Positions 1-13,700 of a stretch of DNA of 64,000 bases are shown piece after piece. Below the pieces are notes generated by a model that worked only from the letters and a program-made list of their open reading frames with translations, had not been told where the DNA came from and did not search any database. A program made the position numbers and the translations under genes. Source of the stretch: Metopolophium dirhodum. Lineage: Eukaryota > Arthropoda > Insecta > Hemiptera > Aphididae. Each line of letters starts with the position of its first letter. Within the stretch, counting starts at the first letter, position 1. The DNA lies in the NCBI RefSeq assembly GCF_019925205.1, contig NC_083567.1:12028001-12092000 (forward strand), read 5' to 3'.

Positions 1-1013
1 TACTAATCAAACAAAAAAAAAATGAATAATCACACTATCACAGTTCAATATGATTTTGATATATTTTGTACCTTTATAATGAAATTCTATTTATATTGTA
101 CATAAGAGGGAGCTTCACTCCAAAGGGTAAAAAGTATAAAATTGGGGGTCTCACTAATATTATGGTACAGGTAAGCATTATCTAATCATTTATTAATCTA
201 ATGCATTTTTAATGATGATTAAAAAGAATGATAATCGTTCTAAAAAATGTCCATTACAAATATAGGTACATATTGTTTTAAGAAACGTGTAACCTGACCT
301 TTTATTTATTCATTTTCCTTAAATGATAATATAACTCATATTTTACTGCGTGGGTGTAATGCATGTATTAACCGTTAATATATATTCGATAATATAAAGA
401 TAAAATAATATTTTATTACAAAATATCAGACTTACTATCTTATTATTTACTACACTTTTATTTTGACACGATGTATGTGTGGGACGTGGGTGGGTCCGTG
501 AGCCCCTCGGGGTTAAACCGTTAAAAATGTCTCTGAATATAATATCCGCCGAATAAACTCGGATCAAATAATATTGCAACGACTTTCAACCGTTTTTAAT
601 ATTTATACTATTTTTTTTCCTATAAGTCAGCTGTTGTAATAATATCAATACGCTGAGAAACAGCCACCCGACCACCACCGTGTATATAGAGAAACGCGAA
701 TAAAAAAAATAATAAATGATCAAAGTTCAGCGCAGATTTCGAGCGGATGTAATAGTATACACGGTTTGAACCAGTGCGCTTAACCTCCGACTACCGAAAG
801 GTATGCGTCCTCAATAATATTACGGTTGTGTACACTGACTTGTTTAAACTTATAATTGCGAGATTATTTTTTAAAAAGGTACCTTATTTTTACTCCATGT
901 TCAACATAAAACGTTCGTCATGATTCCGTAACACTACAGGTAGGGTACGACTACCGACGTACTTGGTTTTAATATTTTCTGAAAGGAAATAACACTATTT
1001 TCGATGATGTATA

Positions 1014-1075
<62 letters not shown>

Positions 1076-2633
1076 TGAGGTTGATTTTTGTTCACAATAC
1101 AGTCAATTATTGTACTTGTAAAATTATCGTTGGGTATTGGAACAATATACTAACTGCTGTGAAAAAAAAATCAAGTGTGTAGTTTAGCTTTATTATTGTA
1201 TTTTCAGTATATGAGTCAAGACTCAGCTATTATTGTTTAATAGTTAATATTTGAAAAACAATTTTAAAAAACAGAATTTGTTATATTTTATCAGATTATT
1301 AAATTGCGGTAGGTTGTAGGTACCTATTCAACAATAGTCTTTCTGCGATGCATAATGAATATTACATAGTAGTAGGTATAGTGCTAAAATATCATGTCAT
1401 ACGCAATGCGTATACTATGTCGTTACATACCTACTCGTCACTCATGTACAATAGGTAATATCATATTTGCAACAGGAGACTGGTATGTAAATTAAATAGA
1501 ATCAACCTAAAACTAAGTTCACAAAATTATTAGGATTTTCGTAAATAATTTTTTGGAACATGAAGCTGTTCACCAAACGACTTTTGATGGAAAAAAAATT
1601 GTAAGTTATACAGTACGATTTTTGATATTATTTAAAAACATCCACTAATTTGACATGCGAGTTTAAAAATTCATTCGATTTACTTACATGATAATAATAT
1701 TATACCAGTGTAAAGTGATACGTAGTTTTAACTCTTAAAATTACATTATGGATCTGAAATAATGTAGTACCTAAAAGTAAATGATAATGCGAACTGTCAA
1801 TACTGTGATTTACTAATTTACTAAACAGTAAGCAACTACTACAGTCCATCGTTAATATTAATTGTTTAATGCTTCTCAAAAAGCAAACTATTTTTACACT
1901 TACCATTTATCTCGTAAATACATTTTCTGAATACAATATTAACTTAAATTGGTTTTAATTTTTATATTTTTTAAAACCGTTTTCTTGCGTCATTTTCAAA
2001 AGGTTATCAATGTCGCTAATAGTAATAATATGTAAACAGTATTATTCCTAAAATAGTTAATAGCTAATTATAATTTAATTTTCATCAAATAGTCCAATCG
2101 GCAATCACCTACTAAGCATAAATACAGAGATGTGGATTATAATATTATCATTTTAACTACGTATGCAAATTGCATGCATACATTTGAAATTGAACGTCAA
2201 CAATATAATTTATAATCAGGCAAAGTATAAAAATGCATAATATATTTTATCAAGCCTTAATATAAAAATAGTAAACAAATAAAGACATATTATAAAAATA
2301 ACATAAGATAATATCATATTTTAACTTTGGTATCATTACGATTTATTGTAGAAACATAATATACATATTAGGTATAATGCAGTTATTAAATAATCACATA
2401 ACAATAAGTTAATAATTAATACGAATCAAAAGCAACGCCAAACATTGGATCAACCACATAGCAAAATCATACTTTTTGAAAAACCTAGTGTAGACAAATA
2501 TTGGTTAAAATAATTGTTTTAATACAATAGTTAATTGGTATATTTTCGTTTCCACGTGGGGCAAATTTCCGTTAGTTCGTGAAAATAATATATTCATGAA
2601 TTAAATGTGTGTATTGCGAGGGCAATGAGGTTA
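1..2633. other. AT-rich intergenic DNA downstream of the gene
   Basis: No gene is seen. A (GT)30 microsatellite lies at 1015-1074 and a small GC-richer patch near 478-520. The remainder is A/T-rich unique sequence. Confidence 0.6.
1015..1074. repeat. (GT)30 microsatellite
   Basis: An uninterrupted 60-bp GT tract, likely length-polymorphic. Confidence 0.97.
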
Positions 2634-2639
2634 TTTATT
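2634..2639 (-). terminator. poly(A) signal AATAAA of icarapin-like gene
   Basis: An AATAAA on the minus strand lies a few bases after the exon 7 stop. It is the probable 3' processing signal for the longest transcript. Confidence 0.55.
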
Positions 2640-2641
2640 AT

Positions 2642-2733
2642 TTATGCGTTGGAATAATAAGCCGCCGTTACACGGATATTACAAATATAAGAGTGAGAGA
2701 GAGGAGCGACCTCAACGACGCTCGATGGTCTCT
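2642..2733 (-). CDS. exon 7 (last) of icarapin-like gene
   Basis: The pyrimidine-rich acceptor ATCCACCCCCTAG ends at 2734. The AG start completes the C left by exon 6 as CAG (Gln), and the frame then reads RPSSVVEVAPLSHSY to a TAA at 2642-2644. A canonical AATAAA (plus-strand TTTATT at 2634-2639) directly follows. The phase match and the poly(A) signal support it; the sequence itself is short and unrecognised. Confidence 0.65.
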
Positions 2734-3184
2734 CTAGGGGGTGGATACGCAAAAAGACACACCTTGTAATATTATAATATAAGTACTTAAAATGAAGCAT
2801 ATTTATATACAAACAAATCAAAAACAATATTCTTAATACATAAATATTAATTAAATGACCGGATAATGACAAAGACTTCGCATAATACGGAATACACTTG
2901 ACGCGGACATAATATGTTATACCTATGATATACATAGGCAGGTACCGAGTATGATAATATTGGGCATGTTAACGATAAAACGGTTCGATACAGCGGTCCC
3001 GGTATTTACCTGCTGCAGAGTATACTACACACATGCTATTAGTATACCTACGTATTAATTTGATATTATAAATTATAATTGTATATCCTAAATCATAAAG
3101 TCATAACGCGCACCGACCGCGGTTAGATTGGTCAGTACTTACGGCCGGGAAACTTGTCATGACCGCGATTTCCGCTGTCGTTGA

Positions 3185-3223
<39 letters not shown>

Positions 3224-6200
3224 GGTGGTGTTGTTGGCTGTTGTAGTAGTGATGATACTCGCCGCTGGGTTGCGGTTTGCCGTTCACGTCCACAAACTCC
3301 ACGTTGGGCGGCAACACCGTGCCGCCGGTCGCTTGCTGTTGGGCCGCGACCAGCTCGTTGACCAGAATGTCGCTTTCCAAGCTGATTGGCTGTTGATGCG
3401 GACGCGATTCGAGGTTCTGGGCTGGATGCGGTACTCGGTTCGGTGCCGGGTGATAACCTTGGTTAGGTGCCGGGTGATAACCTTGGTTAGGTGCCGGGTG
3501 ATAACCTTGGTTAGGTGCCGGGTAATAACCTTGGATAGGTGCCGCCGGGTAATAACCTTGGACTGGTGCCGGGTAAAAGCCCTGATTCGGCGTCATATAC
3601 GATCCATGGTACTGCTTCTGCTGCAAATGGCCGGTTGGTGGCTGTTGATGCGACCGGAACATCGGAGCGTAAGGAGCGTAGTAGCTGGCCGCGGCAGTCT
3701 GGAATTGATCGTCCAGCGGGACGGGTCCGGCCGGTGTCTGCGAGGGAAACAAAAAATACGAGTTGTGATCATCGGAGGATTTCGACGATATTATTATAAC
3801 ATAGGTGAGTACGTGACGTGGTCGTACATGAACAATACGTGTACGTATTTTATATTATTAATTGTATTACCTATAACCTATATAATATATAATATTACGA
3901 TTGTTAATTCGATTATTGATTATGTTAATGTGTAAATCTGTGTAGTGTTACAATAATAATAAATAGGTATAATGCAATGACTACAATAATAATGGTGTAA
4001 TAAGTGAAAATAACTACATCTGACAATAGTTATTATACGTTATAAATGTATAATACAACTTGTTTCCATAATAATAATTACAAGTGTTTACAGAAATTAA
4101 TAATCTCACAATACAACAATAATTAGGTATATATAATATTGAATGTGGGTAATCTAATAAATCTAGGAATGTGAATGATTTTGAACATAATGCTCAACTA
4201 AACTGTCAATGTACTGTGGTATGGTGTCCATAAAAGCTATATCTATAGAGTAATACGATGGTTTTAAAGCCTTCGGTGCATGTTATATATATATGTACAG
4301 TGGACACGCCAATTCGATTCCGAAAAGCGGATGGGCAGTATTGCAGTAAGGCATATAAAAGGTATAAAAATAATAATATAACATATTAAGCCACGTGCGA
4401 TCGGTCCAAGAGACAAAAAAAAAACGGATACGTACCTGTGTTTGACAGCCATTCCGATAGATGGCCGAGGAGAAGCAGCTCAAAACAAATCGTTATTTTA
4501 TTTACAATATATTTTTACTCTGTAACTCCGGGACGTGTCTCTTTTGTGTTTTCCCTTTTTCAAAATTCTTGTTTCCAACGACGCTCCGTTTCACCTGGAT
4601 ATATCGTACCCGACAGATTTGGTCGCACGTTACAATCATATTATAATGATATTAGACTTATATACACGTGCATGGTTTAAATCGAATATCGTACAACGGT
4701 GTAATCACAAAACCGCAATAAAGCTATTTGACTATTATAATAATATTACATCGATATAAAGCGTTAAAAAAAAATTCCAAATTCATCTTTGCGATGTGGT
4801 TTATATAGAAATGTACAGTATGACGCTGCAATATAAAAATTTTACGTCGCAAAAAGCAAAACAAATTATAAAACAGAGAACCTGCTACAATCATAATCAT
4901 AGAGTATTATGATATACGGAAAACGAGATAATTACAATAATTAGGTAGACATATTTTTACAAACACCAAATCGACTATTTACGACTATATGTATAATAGG
5001 TAAATTATGTCAAAGTTTGAACCGATCAAAATAAAAGCAGCAAATTATTCTATATATACACATACTTAATAATTGTTTTTATACATTTAACAACACTTTG
5101 AAACGACGTGACAAATAAAAACTCGAGTCGTTCAAGGTGGTAAATCCTAAAAGGTTTTATTCACACAAAAAAATAAATATAATAAGATTATGTTTTTATT
5201 ACTTTAAAATTAAATACAAAACTAATTTTTCTTTGTAAAAATAATCACTAAACAGACTAAACAGGTATCGTGAGATTTTTGATAAAATTATAATATTTTG
5301 TCATACAAAAAAATAATGATTAAAACAATACAACTCTATTTAAGATTATTATGGCAAATAATTTATTCCAATCAACCGTTTTTAATATAAAATATTATAT
5401 ACCATATTATATAGGTAGGTGATATTATGTAGGTTTAATAATATAATATTTTGATTCTATGGTTTTTGTTACATTTTGATTTTTATAGAAATTATTAAAT
5501 AACTAATACAATTTAAATATTCCACTATTCTGACGTCGAAGATGATAATAACAATAGCTAATTAATAATACCACACAGATATTTTTACCATCGAATTGCG
5601 TGGAAAAGTTTTTTAATATCATCATATTGTTAACGATACTTAATAATATTCAATCGGTTATTTGATAAAATTAAATATTAGGTATATCCAAACAGTATAT
5701 TATTATAACATTAAAGTTGTTAATTATGATGTTGGGAAAATAACTACAAGCGTTAGGTATATTATATTAATTCAATCCGTCGTCGTGACAAATTGGTTTT
5801 TAGGTTATTAAAATATTATATTATAATAAAAATATAATAGCTGATATTAATATTATGTGTACAAGAAGCCGTCGCTATCTCATTATTCTACCTTTTTAAC
5901 AAAGTTCGTCCGGTTGTCTTGATTCTTCATGATGGCGTACGGTTTGATTTCGTTTGTCTCCACTTTTTGCGTCTCCAAATCGTCGTCAGTTATCGATATC
6001 TGTTTTTCGGTTGTGATTTCTTTGTTGATCCCTTCGGTTAAGATTTCTTTGTTGACCTCTTCGGGCATCACCTGGATCTCTTTGAAATGGTAGAAACTCT
6101 TGTGGTTTTCGTCTCCGTCGCTGACCGTCGTTTCGTTTATTTGGACTCTGTGTCCGTCAATGATCTATATACGTGTATGGACAACAACAAACGAAATGGA

Positions 6201-7736
6201 CATAATTAATGTACCCAAATCCACAATACGTAAAATATTAAGTTGGAAAAGCAATGTTTAAAAAGTTAAGTAAACAGCATATTATTATTTTGTTTAGATG
6301 CCCTCTTTAAAATGGCCCGAGTGGATAAGTTTCGCCGAGTCTCTCTCTGTACAAAGCGTTAGGAGTTTTGTTCATCATCGCAGAATCGAAACCCTAACGA
6401 ATTCCCGATTTTCCATCTCAATGTGGATAGTACACAAATAGTTATGCGAAACGCATGACGATTGCGGTTGTACGTTATTAGTATGAATACAAATATGTTA
6501 ACGAATTTATGAATTCCGATGGTTTTATAACACAAAAAGTATGCATACGTCGACATTTTTGCACGGGTATTTCGATATTAAAAAATGTTAGACACGTTTA
6601 AGACGTAATACGTGTTCGGGTAACTCACAGTAGGTAAAGTACCTGGTACTAAGTACCTATGTGTAGTGTGTATATAATATAATTTTGTAGTCAACCGTAT
6701 GAAAAAAAAATTGGTCGTTAGCACCGTCAAAACCTGCAGAAATCTCCTACACTGCAGTAATTCAGCAACTGTAATAATATAAGGACAACGCGCGTTGAAA
6801 TTTATAATACAGCTCTATAATTTAATACAGAAAATATAAAGCGTTAGATATGCGCATACAACATAACTGATTTACTATAGAAATGAACATCACGTAAAGA
6901 CTTGTAAATGCAGAAACGTGTACAGAATTAAATGAGAATTAGCAGTAAAAATGAATTTTTTTAGCATCCCTTTTTTTTATTCACAACATATTATTTAATA
7001 AAAATTTTCGTCCTTTGGTTTTTATGTCTTTCAAACAATTTGTACAAATATTACGTACAGTTATTCTATACGCTGTTCGAGGAAGTAGGCCATTTCAAAA
7101 TCGATTTCATAAGATTTAATTTTACAACAAAATAATATATAGGTAAAACTGATGATGTACCTACTTAATATATGCCAGTATAATATTATTATGAGTTATG
7201 ACTGTTGACTCGTCAATCAAAATACATAATATGAAATAATGTTCAATATTATATTATGTAAAAATATTAAACCATAAGTCGTAAATCATACAAACCTCAA
7301 GAGGTACCACTGATGTGTGTACAAAATGTATTTTGATTTCGAATCGAATTTAAAACAGAATCGTAATAATAATTTATGTCATTTCCGGCGCCACGAATTC
7401 AAAACTGTTGGATATAACCTTATTTTTTTTTCTTAATTAATTATTTGACTTTGAATATAGTGACTTTGAAGAATTAGGGCTGCTACCTGCTGTCTATATA
7501 TTGCTTATTACGGTTTTCGACTGATCCAAATAATTCGAATACAAATAATTATTCGTAAGGCACGTAATTGGTTCACTTACCTCGGTTTTGGACGTAGTCT
7601 TCCTCACGGGCTTGTTCGAACCTTCTTGTTTGATGCCAACACTTTCAATTGGTGGCAGGCCCATTTTGTCGAAAGATTCCAACATACCTAAAATTACAAT
7701 TTAAAAAAAAAAACTTAAAATAATGTAACACAAATT

Positions 7737-7777
<41 letters not shown>

Positions 7778-10700
7778 ATTAGTATATTTAGTACAGACAC
7801 AGTATAGTATTTTTATAGCCGTATTAATAAAAACAATATATAATGAAAGTTGCAAATTTGACGTAGCTATAGCGTTAATATAGCTAAGTGTTATTAGCTA
7901 TAAACTAATAATAGATAGTATTGTTTACAACAATGTGCTTGTTTCATCGGTACCTAGTCATCTTATCTTAGTTTGGTTTTCCAAAAATGTTGTGTCTGAC
8001 AATAATAATAAATTATTAAACATTTTGCTCTCAAAAACACACAACAAATCTACAACTGATACTTATTTACTATTTTAGTTTGCTGATGAATTTATAATCA
8101 CTCTCTGTACTTACCTACATTTTTATTTTATAATAAAATACGTCGTGCAACATTTACCTGACGGCTCGTGATGCCGAAAAGCGTTAAGCATGATGTTCAT
8201 TAACAACGGAATGGGTGGCATTGTGGTTGTATTAACTCGGACGTTTCTTTTCGGTTTTAATATTATGACTCCGGGCGCTGTGAATGAAGCGGTTAATGTT
8301 GGTTAGTATTTGTTAGGCGAACGATTCAATGGTTATCATGAAAGTGGTGTTAACAATGTGGCGATATTAAACAGCCTTTCATATAATAATATTATGTTGA
8401 TGTTTATGTTAACAAGGCGTTGTTATTATTATTATCATCAATAAAGGCGCCAAGTACAAGCTGTGGGGCCTTTAGGAGGGGTATAATGGGCGAGGAAGAG
8501 ATGGTTTTCGGTTTAACCGGACGTTTACAATATCGCATGTACATTTTGAGTCGATAGAACGGAAATAAAAGATATAATAAATTAATTTTTTTAATTTAAA
8601 TTAATATTGTTATATTTGGGTGTGTGGTAATCAGACTCTGATGATTTTGTGTATACAACTTGGCGTCTACAGTGATGATAATTTATTATCCAGTACCTAT
8701 AATACATGCACACGAGACATGATATTAGATTTAGTCATATTGTGTGACTATTGAATAAAGTGTTATCGTGATTATAAAAATGTTAACTGTGTGTCATTAA
8801 ATCATGTTTAGATGATATAAAAATACAATTTACTGGTGCCACGTACTTCTAAACTCGTTGGTGTACGCTTCAACCATCTGGTTGAAAGGTTGGGCGTTCA
8901 TGGGGTTGGCGAATGGGTCGATGGGGGTGCCGAACGGTATCGGTTGGTGTCTGAACGGTTGTTGCTCACGGTTGGGAACCATAGGCTGGAATGGCTGGAA
9001 AGGCTGGAAAGACTGGAAAGGCTGGAAAAATTCCAAAAAGAACGGCATGTTAGGTCCTAGTTTCACGGTCTGCACGTCACCCATGTAGAACGGTTTGGGC
9101 GTTTGGCCGTGGACGGGGACAGACGGGTTGGGTTTGGCATCGGAGCTGGATGGGTACGGGATGGGCGAGTTGGTTTCGGCGACGGGACTGGGCGAGTTGG
9201 TTCCTGCGACGCTGTCCGTTCGTTCAACGTCGGTGGCCGTGGTGGGAACGTCGGATTCGGCCTTCGAGTTTGAGACTTCCGGTGAGGCCGGGTCGGTTCC
9301 GACCACTGGAACTGCCGATCCAACCGTCACTTCTTCCGTTTGACTGGACTGCTGCACGTCCGGGAACGACGCGGTCACGTCCGTTTGCAGAACCGACGCG
9401 TCCGTGCCCTCCGTCTGCTGCTGTTCGGACTCCTGCTTCTGAACCACCTTCCCCAACGAGGCCTCAACGTCGACATTTGACTTCACGGTGGCTGGAAATT
9501 AAAATATTAAAATCTATTAATAACTATTATTCGATTAGTATATCGCGTAGTTTCGTATATAATGTTAGTTCGGCCTCTATTATTTTCTTATATACAATTT
9601 GAACGTCACTTTATATTATATTATCTATAGGTAGATACGAGTAGTGCGTACCGAAAAAGTAAGTGTGTAGGGCTAACACCGGTGGTGTTGTATTAAAGGT
9701 CTATATTCAAATGCTGAAATACGTCATATATATATATATATGTCAAATGTATAGTGTTACTCGTGTAATCTGCGAAAATCCACTTTCGAAGGTATTTGTA
9801 CGTATCCGCAACTCATACAAAACTAAACCAATCATATAAACCGTAAACATAAACCTAGTATTTTCAACATGCGATCGAATATATTATATACTGAATACAG
9901 TTAGCGTACACTTTCACTGTTTTTGAAACGAACATAATGTTAGGTAAACAATACTAAATCTCCGAAAACAAAAAACAATTCTTTCGTCATCAAAACTTTA
10001 CCACGGATAGGTTTGGTGTTAATTATTTATTTTAAAATTTTACGCAGCGTTATTTTTAAAATAATTTATTCGTTAATCGAACGATGCTCAACACCCGACG
10101 GGTGATCAATGTACGTGCAATGCATATTGATCTGACATTTACGGTGTGAAAACGCAATACGTCATGTGTCATAGTTTTTTACATAATCCATAGTACAATA
10201 GTTAAAAAAAATAAATATTTATAATCGAACATAACTCCACTAACAGTTGTGATGTCACCGTCATCTAACGACTTATAATCGAAATATAAAATCGATATAA
10301 TATGAATTTGAAACGTTATCGTCTCGAACATAATATTTATATTACAATTGGTACGATTCCCATAATCAATGCAAGTACATAACAATAATAATATATTCAT
10401 CGTACTTATAAAATTGTCATATTATTATGTTAATATTAATAATTATGTAGTGCATTTACATTATACTTAAGGCATGAAAAGTGCATTTCAGACAGTTCTC
10501 CCAGAACAAATAATAATAATAATAATAATCGTCTACTGCAATCTCTTTGGCACTAAACGTTATTCAAATTGATCACGCCGGATGAGCGTCACGCTCGCCG
10601 TGTCGTGTTGAATACCAATAAGTATTATAATAATGTTATTATTATCACCAGCTCCAGACGAACGCGTACGACACAGCAAAAGTTTAATCGCAAAACGTAC

Positions 10701-13700
10701 GATTAATCTGTGCACCGCCACAATTCCTACTCCGAGCAGTGTTGATGATAAAAAATTTACTAATAAAATCTGTTCACTACAACTGCATCAGTGCTGGTTT
10801 AAACCAGTGTTATTATTGCAAAATATGTTACGGGTTTAAGTATAGATAAGGTCTTGGGGCAGGCTAACGCCATAATTATTTTAATAACCTCATCACTCCA
10901 GGAAATTGTTAATATTTATTATTTAAATTATTAAACTGATGGCAGATATTATGGTATAGGTATATATATATATATTATGTATGTATATATAATGTAAATA
11001 TTGTTATACTATATACTACTAATTTACCCGTGGACAAATTCAGAAATAAGTTCGATGACTGTAAACACACAGTAGTTACTCTACACTTCTACAGAAATGT
11101 ATCGAACAAAAATGAATAACAATCAGGAAAAATATATAGTAATATATAGATGTTTATAAACCGAAATTCAAATGAGTAGATTTGGATTTATTTAACGTTA
11201 TCATTATGTTACTAAGAATAATAATCTATGATAAAAGAAACCATGGGGGCTTTGATGATTTGAAATTTAATATTCTCAATTTATTTATGTTAGTCTATTA
11301 ACATTTTACATAGTAGTTACAATAAGTGTTAGCAAATTTAGTGTAACCTCTCCTATAAAATAATTTCACTGTCATATTATTCAATTATCATATTATATTC
11401 TATTGTTTTGCACTTGTGCCTTAGGAGTTGGGACACAGATTTTATATAATATTATCTCGAAAAAAAACCTGATTGAAATTTTATAATTTATAAAAATGGC
11501 CCGAGTATAATAATTACGAAATATTGCATGTACCTATTTTATAAAAAAAAAAAACCGTTATCATGGACTATTATTCTTAATAGGTATAACAAGTTTAATA
11601 TCTCCGAATCAAATCGTTCAAATTTTGATTTAAATACCTACATTTTATGCATCAACATTTACAAAAAAAATCGTAGTTCACAGTATAAAAAGCCATTGAG
11701 ACAAGCTAAAATCGTTAAACGACATAAAATAACTAAATATTCTAAATAATTGAAAATTTGACCTTAAGTAAAAAAATCAATTTGAATAAATGTATTAACA
11801 AAGGACAAATGGGGGGTTTGCGTGCTTGGTGAATCATCTTGTATATTATATTGGTAGTCGTTTTCCGTTTCAATTTTTTTAAAAAAAAACCATACGACTA
11901 CGTGCAACGATTAATGCGAATTAATGAACATAATAATTTATTGCATCTATTACAATGTTAAAATAACGTCAATAATCTCTCACGTCTGTCTCGTTTGAGA
12001 CACCATCATGATATTATTTTTTAGGTACATCTCATTTCGTCACGTGAAAACATGATACAACAGTATTAATACGGATAATAATATGATGTATACATCCCCA
12101 CAAATCGTACTATGACTCATTATTGTAATGGTGTATACCATTATTATTTTAATTCATATTTTCCGAAAACCACGGGATTATTATTAAAAAAGACAACAAT
12201 TTCACGGTGCAGCGTGTTAAGATTGTTGAACTTTATTAGTCATGATTTTTCTTCTTAGCTGCTTCTCAAGATAGTTCTCGCGTTTTCCTGTACCTCAATC
12301 ATTAAATATACCTACGGTAGTTTTGTAATAATCAAAACTAAGTAGTTTTGGTTTAATTCGCATGTGCATATTATAATATCGCTATATTAATGATCGACCG
12401 GGTAAATAAATGCGTATCGCTGACTTACCTATGATGATAATTAATAGGTCTCGTGATATTAATATTTTATTTTCACTGCATTATAATTAGATATCATGGG
12501 ACAAGTGAAGGACAAAGAGGTTACGCGATTAACGTTATATAGTATATTATAATGTAAACAGTACGCAAGTTCGTGTCAAAAGATCCGTGGGGCCATCGTA
12601 TTATTTAGTAACCTTCGAATCCACGATAAAATATTACTTATGTTACAATAATTAATGTAGATAAAAGAATAAAGAAAAAAAGAATACAAAATTACAGGAA
12701 AAATATTTTGAATTTTGTCATTGTAATGTTTTTTCATTTAAGCATTATAAAACAATTTATTAAAAAATCTGTTTGGTCATTCAAATTTTATGCTATAAAC
12801 GATATTATTATGATGAAATATCTTATGAATGTTATGCACACGTGTTATTGTAACCAGGAAAAAATTTAACGGCCCAACTCACGGCTTAACATTAACTTAA
12901 TTTTATTTTGTAGTTTTAGATACACAATTTGGTGTCGTAAAATAAATAGTTCTGTTAAATTGATTTAGTAAAAAAATTTAATCAAGTAATCATCACGTCA
13001 TATTACAAAATATATTATAACTTCTACTGGAAACTATATTATCCAACCAAATAAAAATATATTAAATACTTATTTTGAGAAGTGAATAGATCATATATAG
13101 GTACTTCCAAGCCAATTATTATAACATATATATTATACCCATTAAAGTAGTTTAATTATTTGACCAGTTGTAAAATAATCGTTTTTTCCGCGCAATGACT
13201 TCGCAAACGTTTTATCAGGCCGCGCGCTGCACATCACAACTAACGATGAACGCCGAAAATAAACACGAGACGATTTTTAGATAATAATATAAATTATGCA
13301 TTTATGCAACTGAAAACATAAACAGCAGCGACGAATACCTATATAAGAAAATAAAAAATGTAATTAAACAAACAGAGACAACTGTACTTGGAAAAAATAG
13401 TTTTATTGTGAACTGCCATAGGAAATACCAATAATTGTAAATTGCGAAGGAATATAGAAGCGATAAAAAATATATGAATGATATTGAAACATTTTTAACA
13501 AAATATATTATTTTTTTTTTTACATAAACTTGTTTTTGGACTGGATAGACGTTTTTTGTTTCTGACCAGTATTTTTCGTATGGTTTTCGTCGTCATGGTT
13601 ACCATAATTAACGAAAACATTTTTATGATTCATAGGTTTTTCCTCATATAATATAATATAATTTCGGTTTTGCTACCTGAGGCGTATTACATATAGGTAC

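Noticed and set aside
3159..3935. Long plus-strand ORF (258 codons) across exon 6
   Set aside because: It is the antisense shadow of the repeat-rich minus-strand exon; poly-Val arises from the GTT repeat.
4264..4483. ATGGCTGTCAAACACAG with strong donor GTACGT (minus) as an extra exon
   Set aside because: No acceptor gives a frame compatible with exon 6, and stops lie just upstream.
8836..9602. Several plus-strand and second-frame ORFs over exon 2
   Set aside because: They are shadows of the GC-rich coding exon and lack splice or start support.
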